A DNA stretch of 64,000 nucleotides, taken from NCBI GenBank assembly GCA_015680685.1, contig MNCI01035086.1:323069-387068 (forward strand), read 5' to 3'. The notes below the pieces were generated by a model. That model was not told where the DNA came from, did not search any database, and saw only the letters and a program-made list of their open reading frames with translations. Shown here in pieces: positions 1-9,921 of the stretch (position 1 is its first letter; each line of letters begins with the position of its first letter). Position numbers and translations under genes: made by a program. Origin of the DNA: Gnetum montanum. Taxonomy: Eukaryota > Streptophyta > Gnetopsida > Gnetales > Gnetaceae.

Positions 1-404
1 TATGATTGTGTTGTGGGTGCAGATGGCCATCATACAACAATGGAATGGATCTGGAGCAAACACTTGGAGTGGAGCAGCATTGTAGCCGCTATGCAAGGAG
101 TAGAATTGATAATGCGCTTACGGATGGACAACAGAAGGCGCAATCTAGGCGTTGGCAGCAACAAGACTCTTCTCTCTTTTTTTGTTCTATTCTCTCTCCT
201 CTTTTCTCTCAGCTGCCAAATGTGGCCTGATGTCATTGTAATAAGGTGTTCACCCTTGTTGTCATGAACACCAGTTTTGTCAAGTCTTGTAATAAAGACC
301 GTTTACATGTCATCCCATTAGTTCCGTTTCCCCTAATAATCCCATACCTACCTGATATCATTGTAAGGAACTCGAGGACGATTTTTCATTTAGTCATGGG
401 GGTA
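1..404 (+). mobile_element. 3' noncoding end of a family A gypsy element
   Basis: This is the last part of the internal region of a plus-strand LTR element whose body lies left of the window. It resembles 54090-54476, the same part of element F: both have a stretch near 'agatggccatcatacaa', both lead into 'ttgtaaggaactcgaggacg', and both end in the polypurine tract. I see no coding sequence. The short open frames here lack any recognisable domain. Confidence 0.75.
391..404 (+). other. Polypurine tract (plus-strand primer)
   Basis: The tract tagtcatgggggta ends directly at the TGATGAG start of the LTR. The same string precedes LTRs at 20015 and 54477, and its reverse complement borders those at 9726, 26172 and 42707. 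In LTR retrotransposons this tract resists RNase H and primes plus-strand DNA synthesis. Confidence 0.85.
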
Positions 405-1448
405 TGATGAGATGCGACATGCACTGGGCTGCAATATCGCATCCATCCCATGCGATATCGCGTACGCGATATCACGGTCCGCCGCCATATCTATAAATAA
501 GAGGCGGCACTCCCTTCATTTCCCAATCCTGGCTAGAAGTAGCGAAGCTTTGGCAGATTGATCACTCCAGAGTTAGAATTTTTCCCATGTGCCCGCAGTA
601 GGAGTCCTAGAGTGAACGGCTCTTTATTCGAGCAGCTTGTAACCTGAACCCAAGTTGTGTACGGAAATAAAGACGAACTTGATTGGATAAACCTTGTAGT
701 ACATGGTTTTATTATTGTTTATTTACTGCTTTCCTAGTGCACACAAGTATGACTTGATTACAAGCGTCTACGGACGTGTACGGCTAGTCAAGGGATCAGC
801 TGCTTGTCGCAACGCATGAGTATGACTTGATTATGAGAATTGGCTACTTGGTAACCCAGTGGCGTATTCCAAGATTCTGCGCTTGGTAATCCTAGTGGTA
901 GTCCAATGTGTACGGCTAGTCAAGGAATCGGCTACTCATTGCTAGGCTAGAACGTGTGATAAGTACGACTTAGTTAAGAGCACCCATGGGTGTGTACAGC
1001 TAGCTAAGGAATCGGCTGCTTATCACACTTAAGCTAAATAGGTGCCTTAGTACGACCACTTCGAGCACTTGCGTTACGTGTGGTGATCCCAGTAACGATT
1101 AGCATTTGGTAAGCCACAGTTGCATAGTTCAGGGTGTGTCCGGTAAGTGGGAACGGATGCTAACGCTAGTTAGCTTAAACCTAGGACACTAGTTAGAGTT
1201 AGCATAGTTTCTCAACCCTTTCCTCTCATAGCTTAGAAGATAAACCTGAAAATACCAAAAAAATCACATACCTCAGACTTTTTTAACCATACACCGTGAC
1301 ACTTACAAGCAAGCCTAGGAAGACAACGAACGATTAACCCCAAGTGTTTCTTGTGGTGTTAAGGCATTTAGTCTACGGAGTTCGACCAGATCGCGCGTGC
1401 ACGCTCGTATTCGTATGGTTGAGTGTAGGGGTACCTCGCCACTCATCA
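405..1448 (+). repeat. 3' LTR, family A (1044 bp)
   Basis: The LTR starts TGATGAG after a polypurine tract and ends ACTCATCA, so the outer 7 bases form the inverted pair TGATGAG/CTCATCA seen in the other LTRs here. U3 is short and holds CpG-rich GATATCGCG palindromes. A TATA box lies at 491-499. Most of the 3' half matches the other LTRs of the window, including the terminal block around 'cgtatggttgagtgtagggg'. A related copy starts at 63430. The right flank at 1449-1453 (ggagc) should be one half of the TSD, and its mate lies outside the window. Confidence 0.9.
491..499 (+). promoter_or_regulatory. TATA box of family A LTR
   Basis: ctataaata lies about 86 bp into the LTR, directly after the palindrome cassette. 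The same box in the same context occurs in the LTRs at 14657, 36998, 54544 and 63542, and in reverse in the minus-strand LTRs. It marks the probable Pol II start of the genomic transcript. Confidence 0.7.
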
Positions 1449-2114
1449 GGAGCCATGTTTAGGAGATTCTTTAGGTTAGATTTCTCAAAACTATTAATCC
1501 CTATTAAAGGAAAATTTGAATATGTGGTCATACCAAGAGAGCCTTTCTATAAACAAGTAGTTACAATCTTCAATCAGCAAAATCAATCTTTGGAAAATCA
1601 AAACACTAATCTTTATATTGGAGTTATTGAGGTTGAGGATGGTGAACATGTTATAAATGACCATGTGAGTGAAATTACAAAAATAAATCTTTTATCTCAT
1701 ACAGATTCCACCAAACCCTATCAAACTTCTAGAGAAGGTGAAGAAATCTATGAAGATACCTTGCCTTATCATCAACAAGATGGAAAGGGATTTCTTCTAG
1801 GTGACCCACCACATTTAGGGGAGGACAAAGATATAAATGAGATCCCAACCATTGAAACATTAGAAGTTATGCCAAACTTTGATGACATATCCATTGAACA
1901 TATCCCTAGAGAAGCTGTATTTGTTGACTTACAAAAACTTAGACCTATTAGACCTAAGATTGAAACTTGGATGAAAGAAGAACTTGATGAACTTTTAGAA
2001 TCTAAAATTATTCATCTTATGAAACATTCAAGTTGGACATCAAATTTAGTGCTTGATGAAAAACGAATAAGTGAATTACAATCATGTATCAATTTTCGTA
2101 ATTTTGATCATTGA
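1449..2114 (+). pseudogene. Gypsy pol fragment ending in RT N-terminus
   Basis: The frame runs open to 2114 and begins inside the LTR. Its last 60 residues read as the start of a Ty3-gypsy reverse transcriptase: LRPIRPKIETWMKEELDELL, then an IIHLMKHSSW segment like the usual IRPSxSPW motif, then CINFRNF like the CVDYRxLN motif of RT block 2. The acidic stretch before it has no domain I recognise. RT stops there and the next coding sequence is the integrase C-terminus, so RNase H and most of integrase are deleted. This differs in sequence from the Athila-like pol of elements D, E and F, so it is an older, separate element into which the family A element inserted. Confidence 0.7.
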
Positions 2115-2390
2115 TAAATTGTTAATAGATGGTTTAACAAGGGATATGCAGGTAAAGTATTTAAAATAGGAGATTTAGTCCTTAAGAGAGATAGAGCATC
2201 TGGTCAAATAGATCCTCAAAGTTCTGTCCTATGTGGTTAGGTACATTTCAAATTACGAATGTCATTAGTCCCAATGTTCACAAAATTGCTAATTTACAAG
2301 GATATAGGTTATCTAAAAATTTTAATGCATTTCATCTAAAGCATTTCTACGAAAGTGCCCCACTTGGACACCTAGTAGATCCTTAGTTTC
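2115..2390 (+). pseudogene. Integrase C-terminal fragment
   Basis: The reading frame after the 2114 stop gives RWFNKGYAGKVFKIGDLVLK, then with one shift GTFQITNVIS, NVHKIANLQGYRLSKNFNAF and HLKHFY. This is the typical tail of gypsy integrases, a GDLVLK block followed by a beta-barrel ending in a 'W/FN...HLK.YY' motif. It directly follows the RT start, so about 1.5-2 kb of pol is missing at the 2114 junction. At least one frameshift and one stop are present. Confidence 0.65.
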
Positions 2391-4479
2391 ATGCTTTCTT
2401 TCCTTTCATCATGCATTTCATTTGTATATGGTCACATTTGCCTATTTTCTTTGCATTTCCATAATCTCTTTTTTAGCATATTGGTTTTGGTTTGATTTGT
2501 GATTTTCATATGATTTTAATAATCATTATGGTTATTTAAGTTACTAAGTAATGGATCATCATAACACCATTGGAAAATAATGTAAGCATAATGCTTTACA
2601 TGATATATCCTATTAATATTACATAAAATCTCCTTTATATTATATATTTCAATAATGCTATGATTCTTCCCAGTCTTTTTCAAGGTTTTAGTTTTATTAG
2701 TTATGTTGGATTATGGAGGATGGGATTTATGCTAACTTATCATGTTATTATCATGATCATGTGAGTGTAGGATATGTGACATTGGAGAATGGTTAGCCAC
2801 AATCACTAGTGACCTTGGAAAATGTCATTTTCCCTCTCATAATCCCCAGCCCTCAAGTGTAATGATCCATGGCTATTCTATAAGCAATAGGGTGAAATGT
2901 GTTAATTTTCACTTGAGAACCCTTAGCCACCCATGAGACCTACAATGATGCCATCTATATAGTAATTAAAAGGAGCATACATGATGGTTGAATTGCATCA
3001 TGGGAAAAGTTCCGAAAGGATCATGTTTTTTGGTAGTGCAACTAATTGACTAGACTCATGTTGGAATTCCTACCTTAAGAATAAAGTACACCATGAGCAA
3101 ATTTTCCTTAAAAAAAAAGAAAAAGAAACAAACAAACGACAAAGAGTGAGGACCATGTTCGTTGGGAGTGTAATAAGTTCTTTTGTGTGATGGAGTCTAG
3201 CACCAATCCTCACCCTAGCCTCCATTCCCTTTTAAAACCTATTTTCCTGAAATTCAAAAAAAAAGAAAAAAGAAAAAAAAAAGAAAAGCAAATACTTCCT
3301 TTTTATCCATTCCTTTTATAAATGTTAAAAATTCAAAAAAAAAAAAAAACCCAAGGAAAAATTCAAAAGTTGTTGCTAGCTATGATATAAGATAAGCTTG
3401 TCCTCTTCATTAAGTTGGCATAAGTCTCATGCTCAAAGTAGTTTACATACTTTTGACTTTTACATTTTGAGAAAATTGGGAATGAGATCTTAATTATATT
3501 CTTTAATTATATATATATGTATCTATGTGGTTAAAGTTATGATTTATAAAGAGTATATGTTTTAATTTTGATTAAATAAGATGGTGTGGTAAGGGTATCC
3601 CACATTTAGTTTTCTCTTGATTATATAGTTATTTTTTAATCATGTTTAGAACAGTATAGTTTGCTTGAAAATTTTAATTTGTCTTTGTTTTGTGATCTTT
3701 TTGATTCTTTACATTTTGCATCCTCTTTTAAAATTTCTATGGTTTTGCTATTCCTTGCACTTGCATGCGATTTCTAGTTTGGAGCCTAAGTGTTGATACC
3801 AACATCTCCCATGCTATCGCATGAGGCCATGATCAATGACATGTTTTAGGTTATCATATGAGAAACTTTGAATTGCCCTTTACAAAAACATAGATAAGGT
3901 ACATATCATTACATTATGATAAATTAACTAAATAGGTGATGATATGGAGAAAGACACTATTATACCATAAAGTTTTTTTTCACTTAATTACAATTTAAAA
4001 TATGCAATAATTCCCATTTGGACATGCTAGTGTTGTATTACACTCCAAAAAGATCCTAATAATACATACTAGAGAAAACTTCATAGGATAAGGATCCATA
4101 TTGTTATGTTATGTGATGCTAAATGTTGGATTTTAAAATGCATCATGATAAAAAAATATGTGAGAACAATGCCAATGCTTACATAGATATTAAATATTAA
4201 TAAATGAAGCAAATTTCATGCTACAAATATTAGAGGAAGACTTAGTGAAGTTAATCATTTATAAGCAACAAGAGTAGGGTATTAGATATTTTAGATATAT
4301 TTAAATAAAATTATATAATAATTTATAATTTCAAAAAATTTATCTAAAGGAAAACCAAAACAAAAATCAAAATGCCTACACTGTGTGTTCTTTTCCATAG
4401 CCACTTTTGCTACACATTCTTGCATGATTGCATAGCACAATAGTCTTCAGTAGCATCCGCATGATCATTTCTACTTTAG
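2391..4479. other. AT-rich non-coding DNA
   Basis: I see no gene. The first kilobase is probably the 3' noncoding region of the gypsy fragment that ends at 2390. It holds A-rich tracts at 3109-3135, 3258-3290 and 3335-3349, similar in type to the A-rich tract in the 3' region of element C near 18440-18475. No LTR boundary is recognisable. Confidence 0.5.
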
Positions 4480-5700
4480 TAGTGTCGGCTTCATGTTATC
4501 TCCTCCTTAGGATGAAGTCATGGAGAACATGGTGGTGGTTACACCAGGCATGTGGTGGTGGTGCTAGGTGTTACAGGTAAACATGGAACGTGGGTTGGTG
4601 GTGCCAGTTGTGGCAGGAGTTACGTGTAGTGCATGTGGTAAACAGGATGTGCGATGATGGTAACTAGCACGACATGGGAATTTAGGCATGCACCATAATT
4701 GCAATAGGGGTAGCTATAAAAGAGAGGTTATGACTAGTAATGGGGATCAGTCGGTAGCCTTCCATCTCTCTAGAGTAGGGGCAGATCTCGTGTCTTAGAG
4801 AACCAATGTTAGTAGAGTTGACCTCTCTCAGCCAACCAGCGGTAGTAGAAACACATGGATCTCCATGGACCAAGAAAGGACAACAAGTGAATGAAATCTT
4901 TAGGCCTTCTCTCTTGGTATTGCAAGTGGCATTAGCAGTGGGTAGGTGACCTCTCTGAGGGAGCAAAAACGTAGGTAGCCTCTCTAAACTAGAGGTAGAT
5001 GATGAGTGTGAGCTATGGGAGTGACACATGACATGTTAGCATGTCATCAACAACGCATGGTAGATAGTATGCATGGTGACAGGTGGCCTCTCAAGGTAGT
5101 GGCAGCGATCTCACGAGAGCTAGGTGTAATGTCAGATAGCGAACAGTGTTGCAGGTGGTACGAGTGATGAGGGTTAGAAGCTCTGATGATAGCAGGCTCT
5201 CTCGGAGGTTTTCTACTGACAACTATGACATGCGAGAGCTGAGATAGAGATAGTAGTGACAATGGTGCATGTGTTTGGTGGAATAGTGGATGGTCTCTCT
5301 TTCCTCTCTCTCAATAGTAGTGGTGCATGGGGCAAGGTAGTGCATGTGGTAATCAGCAGTGATGATGGAGCATGGCAGAATAGTAGCAGCAACTCTAAAT
5401 TATGTGTTGTAGGTGACAGTGGTAGTGTGTATTAGGTATCCCTCTTAGCAGCAGTGACCTATGGTTTTGTGCCAATAGTGGCAAATGATGCACATACAGG
5501 AGGCACCTGCATCAGTAGTGGTTGATGCATCAATTGTTTGGCTAGCAACCATGGTAATAGCAGCAAAAAGGTAGCTTTGGATAGTGCCCTACATGGGACA
5601 ATGACAATGTATGATAGGTCTTCCTATTAATAGTAGTGGCCAAGGGTTTCTTACCTAGTAGTCGGCACCATTAGTAGTGATGAACAGATGAAAGCAACAT
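4480..5700. repeat. Diverged repeat field rich in TGG/TAG/GCA and CCTCTC
   Basis: GC content is visibly higher than in the flanks. A loose motif, CCTCTC followed by an AGTAGTGG/AGCAGTGG-like stretch, recurs near 4768, 4819, 4948, 4978, 5083, 5190, 5292, 5439 and 5618. Spacing is irregular, roughly 30 to 180 bp. This looks like an old, scrambled minisatellite or the subterminal repeats of a decayed DNA transposon. The minus-strand open frames of 115 and 71 codons inside it are low-complexity and have no domain I recognise. Confidence 0.4.
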
Positions 5701-6039
5701 GAGACTAAGGAAAAGTTTAAATTTACTAGTTGCTTACTGTGCTTTGATTCAGTCTTAAAATTCAAGACAATTATTCAATTTAAGTCTTCTCAATTTTTTA
5801 TTTGATTTACTATTTTGAAATGTCACATAGCCCTCTCTAGCTAAGACTATTTTAGGGTTTCCATACCCGTACAAGAGGTACCCTAGGTGATAGTCTTCTT
5901 AAATAAGTTTTCTTTTGGGTGTTGGTGCATCTAAAACTTATGCATCAACAAATAGATCTATAGAGGAGCATATATTTTGATGTAATTACCATCAATGGAA
6001 AATGCAAAACCCACTTATAGAATCTAATTTTCTTAGAAA
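5701..6039. other. No gene seen
   Basis: AT-rich DNA without recognisable coding sequence, repeats or LTR boundaries. Confidence 0.5.
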
Positions 6040-6530
6040 TTTTGAATATGGATCCACCATTTGATCTCTGGGGATTCCCACAACTAAGTGTTCTAAATTT
6101 CTAGCCAGTAGGACTAGTGGATCTGTCACAGTTACTAGGATCTATGAGGGTTTTAAGCATAAACTTAGCAAATCTTAGAGAACAAATCATAGAACCCATT
6201 AATATTCTACAACCAATTCTTCTTCCATGGGGTTGCTCCTTGATTTGTAGATATTAATGATTCAAAATGGGCTATGCTTGGAGCTGTCACAGGGGTTTTT
6301 CCTGTTGGTAAAATCACTAAGAATTTTATCAGTGGTAGAGTTTCCAAATTTGAGAGAACTACTTGATGATCTACATGAGCTTCTTGGACTACAACATGTA
6401 GAAATTAGCAAGTGTGACCAACTGGGAGGCCTTCCTTAAAAATTTTTGAGGTGCACCAGTTTGAGATTACTGAGCTTAAGCAACTATCCATAGATGAAGA
6501 AATTGTTGTAGTAGAAGCATAAGTTAGGAT
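6040..6530 (+). pseudogene. NLR-type leucine-rich-repeat fragment
   Basis: The longest open part (6257-6439, 60 residues) reads LVKSLRILSVVEFPNLRELL, then LHELLGLQHVEISKCDQLGG and LP. This is the spacing and wording of the C-terminal LRRs of plant NBS-LRR resistance proteins (LxxLxxLxxLxISxCxxLxxLP). Upstream in another frame, GFPQLSVLNF and LGSMRVLSINLANLRE are also LRR-like. Downstream, after a +1 shift, comes KIFEVHQFEITELKQLSIDE. Several stops and at least two frameshifts break it, and no NB-ARC domain is visible within the window. It is best read as a fragment carried away from an NLR gene. Another LRR protein family is possible. Confidence 0.55.
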
Positions 6531-8840
6531 CTAGATCCATCAAGTTGTAGATTGTGGACTATGATAATTTTCAATAGAAATTGATTGGTGCTTTGGTTAG
6601 CAAGGATTGTCTCAAGAATAGCTCCACCCCTAGTGCAAGTATAACTATTATAATATACTTCAATCAAATTCTGTGCAATGAAAATTAGATCTTAAATTTA
6701 AGGAAAATTTTTTTTAGAAAATAATTAAGTTGTAGAGTGATGGTAGCAAGTGGTTGAGGAACATGAACATGGGCATTTTGTGAGACAGCTGGCATGCCTC
6801 ATTAACTCTTCCATTCTGGTAGTATCCAAAAACCATGGCAGACCAAGAAAACTTATTACAGTTTAGCATTTGTAGGAAAAGCTCCTATGCTTTGTCCATG
6901 TGCCCACATCAGGCATATGCTACAATCATGCAAGTCTAAGAGGTGATACTTTTGTAAAGAATTTTATTGAACAACCAATGACCTTCCTTGGTTTTGTCGG
7001 TTTGAAGCACCTTGACAACATCATATTCTAGAAAATCTAAGGTCTATTAGTCGTATGCTTGATCAAATGCAATGCATCATCAATCTGGTTTTTGGGTAAG
7101 TAGTAGAATAGCTTTGCTGTCCATGAGATTAAGTTACACTCTACCTTTTTGGCCACCATTTTCCATGGTTCAACATTTGCAGAGTTGAAAGACATTCAAA
7201 GGCTTGATCTCTTCAGTTTCTGAAGGTGCAATTTAATTATTTGATTTTGGAAATGAAATACACATAAATACCAATTTAAAAAACAAAGAAAAATGAAAAA
7301 AAAATCCACGGAAAAAAGAAATTTATAGGATATTTGTGTAGCCTCCTGTATAAAGGGGACATTTGGTTATTATGCATTTTATTCCTATGGAAGTGTAACT
7401 TCCTACCATAGATACAACAAAACTCCATGATATTTGTAATTAACTGTGAAGACACTTGCCAACTATGGCTTAAATTTCTCTAATAACTGCCTATAGAAGT
7501 TATAACTTCTTATGGTGGTTGTAACTCACCTTAATCTCTTATGATAATTGTAATTACCCAAAAGCCATTATAAAAAAGGCATCAAAGGTAGAATTCTAAG
7601 AAGATTTTAGAAGAAATTTGGAAGAGACATATTGAAGATTTCTTGTAAAGCATGGCTTGCCAAATACATTAATTTAATCCTGTGAGTTCTTTTCTTTTCA
7701 TTTTGTCTTAGTTGCTTAGCTAATGGTTTAGATAGTATCATGCTTGGCATTTAATTTTAGGATTTTCTAATTGCTCTTATAGCTATATTTTGCATAATTC
7801 TAGACTTCTATTTGGTTGTCATATAAGAGTTTATGTTGTCTTTGAAAAGTGTCTTGAGAAATTTAATAGTAATGTCTTTATAAAATTTCCTATTTGAGTC
7901 TAGATGGCTTAGAAAAATCTTTGATGCTTTGGGCTGACTTGAAATAGCTTCATTTTTAAAAAAGTTTATTACCTTGATATTTGAATCCTAAAATTTTAAA
8001 TTTTTTTTGCTAGCTCTATTGTTTATAATTCTTGATGATTATTAACTAGCCAAATAAAAGCTTGTACTTTATTGTTTACCAAGCATATTGATAGTTTAAT
8101 AAGATTGTCTTTTATGAAATTGCTTGTTGAGCTTAGAGGGTTTAGAGAATTTGTAATACTTAGATTGAATTGGAATAACTTTATTATGAAGTGTTTTATC
8201 ATGTTTAATTTATCTTTCCTAAATGTTTGAGATTTCACACAAATCTTCTTTCTTTTTTTCTCTCTTTTTAAAATCCATTGAATCTTGCTCTATTTCTAGT
8301 TTTCTTATGGAACTTTCTCTCTTGGGAAAAATTAGGAGTAGATTTTGGTAGAATTGTGCTCAAGAATTTTTGTGAAATTTTATTTGTTTCAAGAAATGTA
8401 CTATAGGGACTATATAGACTAAGTAACTTGGAAAAATAGGAATCTTTAATGACTCACAGTATTCAACAAGGTTAACTGAATTTTTATTATAATAGCCAAT
8501 TATAATCTCATACACAAACCTAACCATTTCAACATTCATAATAATAAACACACATTTTTGATTAGTTCACTCTATTACCACTAAGTTTATTTGGGGGTAT
8601 ATGGGCCTCGGTGTTGCCAAAGACCAACAAGCACCTAAACTCAAGTTTGAAGGAACACCTTTGTTTTCCATGATCTAAGTCATGAGACCAAGGGCCAATG
8701 TTGGTGGTTCCAAATGGTCGCCAACAGAAGATCATAAGATTAAATAATGAAGAAACATAAATAATATAATAAAAACATATTAGAAGCTAAATAATAAGTA
8801 ATGAAAAATATATAAACATAAACCAAGGGTTAGGAATATT
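6531..8840. other. AT-rich DNA, no gene seen
   Basis: No recognisable coding sequence. 7388-7600 holds an imperfectly repeated dyad: AGAAGTTATAACTTCT at about 7495-7510 and a weaker version at about 7391-7408. A TATA-like box, cattataaaaaag, follows at about 7564. That arrangement recalls the U3 of an old LTR, but I could not find its ends. From 8600 to 8840 the sequence is AT-rich and should be flanking DNA of the gag remnant at 23405, since B inserted between them. Confidence 0.4.
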
Positions 8841-8845
8841 GGATG
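8841..8845. repeat. Left TSD of element B (GGATG)
   Basis: GGATG lies directly left of the TGATGAG end at 8846 and is repeated directly right of the LTR end at 23400-23404. It proves that 8846-23399 is one insertion plus what later landed inside it. Confidence 0.9.
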
Positions 8846-9726
8846 TGATGAGCGGTGGAGTAATCCAACACCCAACCATACAAGTCACAAGTGTTCACGT
8901 GTGACCAAATCATAATTTGTGGACGAGACAATGTGAATATGTTAGTAATTAGTTAAAGTTTGAGACTATTTTTCCCACATAAATTAGTGAAATCTATGGG
9001 TATGGTTTAACTCACAATGAGGTATATGATATGTTGATGTTGTTTGGTCATCTAGTTCCAAGCATACATGGTAAAGTAAAAAGAGTTTCTAATTCTAAGG
9101 AAAATAGTAAACAATTCTTTTCTATCCTATGGCGATGGATATCTAGTCCTAATTTTCCGTACATGCCTTGGACTCATGTAGTCATCACTGGGATTACCAA
9201 GTGTACCACTACTAAGCGAATCAAGTGAAAACACTACTGGGTTACCTGATAACTACACTTAGTGCTCAAAGTCAGTTGTATCCATATCACTTAACAACAG
9301 TGAAAGTAAAGTGCATGTAATAGTAAACATTAACTAGGAAAGTAGTAATTAGTAATTGAAGTGAAAATGGTAAAAATTATTCTAATCAAATAGAAAGTAG
9401 TAATTAGTAATTGAAGTGGATGCTACAATGGTGATAAGCAATCTCGATCTTTATTGTCGATCATGAAATGTATCCAAGTATAGTTCACTCAAATAAAGAC
9501 ACCGTACAATCACTTAGCACGACACTGTAGGCATACACTGCTAAGTACTTAGAACTAAAATCATGGAAACAAACTAAAAGAGTTATACTACTATGAAATG
9601 AAATCTATTTTGGATCTATGCACCTAAGTGTTGTATTTATAGGCTGGCATGCATCCTATGATATTGCATATATGAAAATGTAGCTAGTGCTACAATATTG
9701 TAGTCTGCCAAATTTTGACTTTATCA
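8846..9726 (-). repeat. 3' LTR of element B (881 bp)
   Basis: In plus-strand view it opens TGATGAGCGGTGGAG and closes GACTTTATCA, followed by the reverse complement of the polypurine tract. In the element's direction the LTR thus starts TGATAAAGTC, a variant of TGATGA. Its second copy (13803-14558 plus 23293-23399) matches along the full length, for example the shared 'ggagtaatccaaca' opening and the 'catgcatcc.atgatattgc' stretch. U3 carries ATATTGCATATATG-type elements instead of the cassettes of the other families. Confidence 0.9.
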
Positions 9727-9740
9727 TACCCCCATGATTG
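9727..9740 (-). other. Polypurine tract of element B
   Basis: tacccccatgattg is the reverse complement of the tract found before the LTRs at 405, 20015 and 54477. It directly abuts the U3 end of the 3' LTR, which fixes the element's orientation as minus. Confidence 0.85.
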
Positions 9741-9921
9741 ACTAAAAACTCATCCTTGAGTTAAAACAAAATGAGGGTAAAGTTCCTTATGAAATTAGAA
9801 GGTAGATTTACATGATACTATTTACATGACACTTCATGTCATAGTGGTATTTTACAAAAATGACACAAGACATGACATGATAAACTTTAATAAAAAAAAA
9901 TTGAATAAAGCTTGATGTAGC

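Noticed and set aside
4682-5262. Minus-strand proteins of 115 and 71 residues
   Set aside because: They are low-complexity frames produced by the repeat field, with no domain and no start context.
7388-7700. An LTR with TATA and dyad repeats
   Set aside because: TATA-like and dyad elements are present, but I found no TG...CA ends, PPT, PBS or second copy, so it is mentioned only as a possibility.
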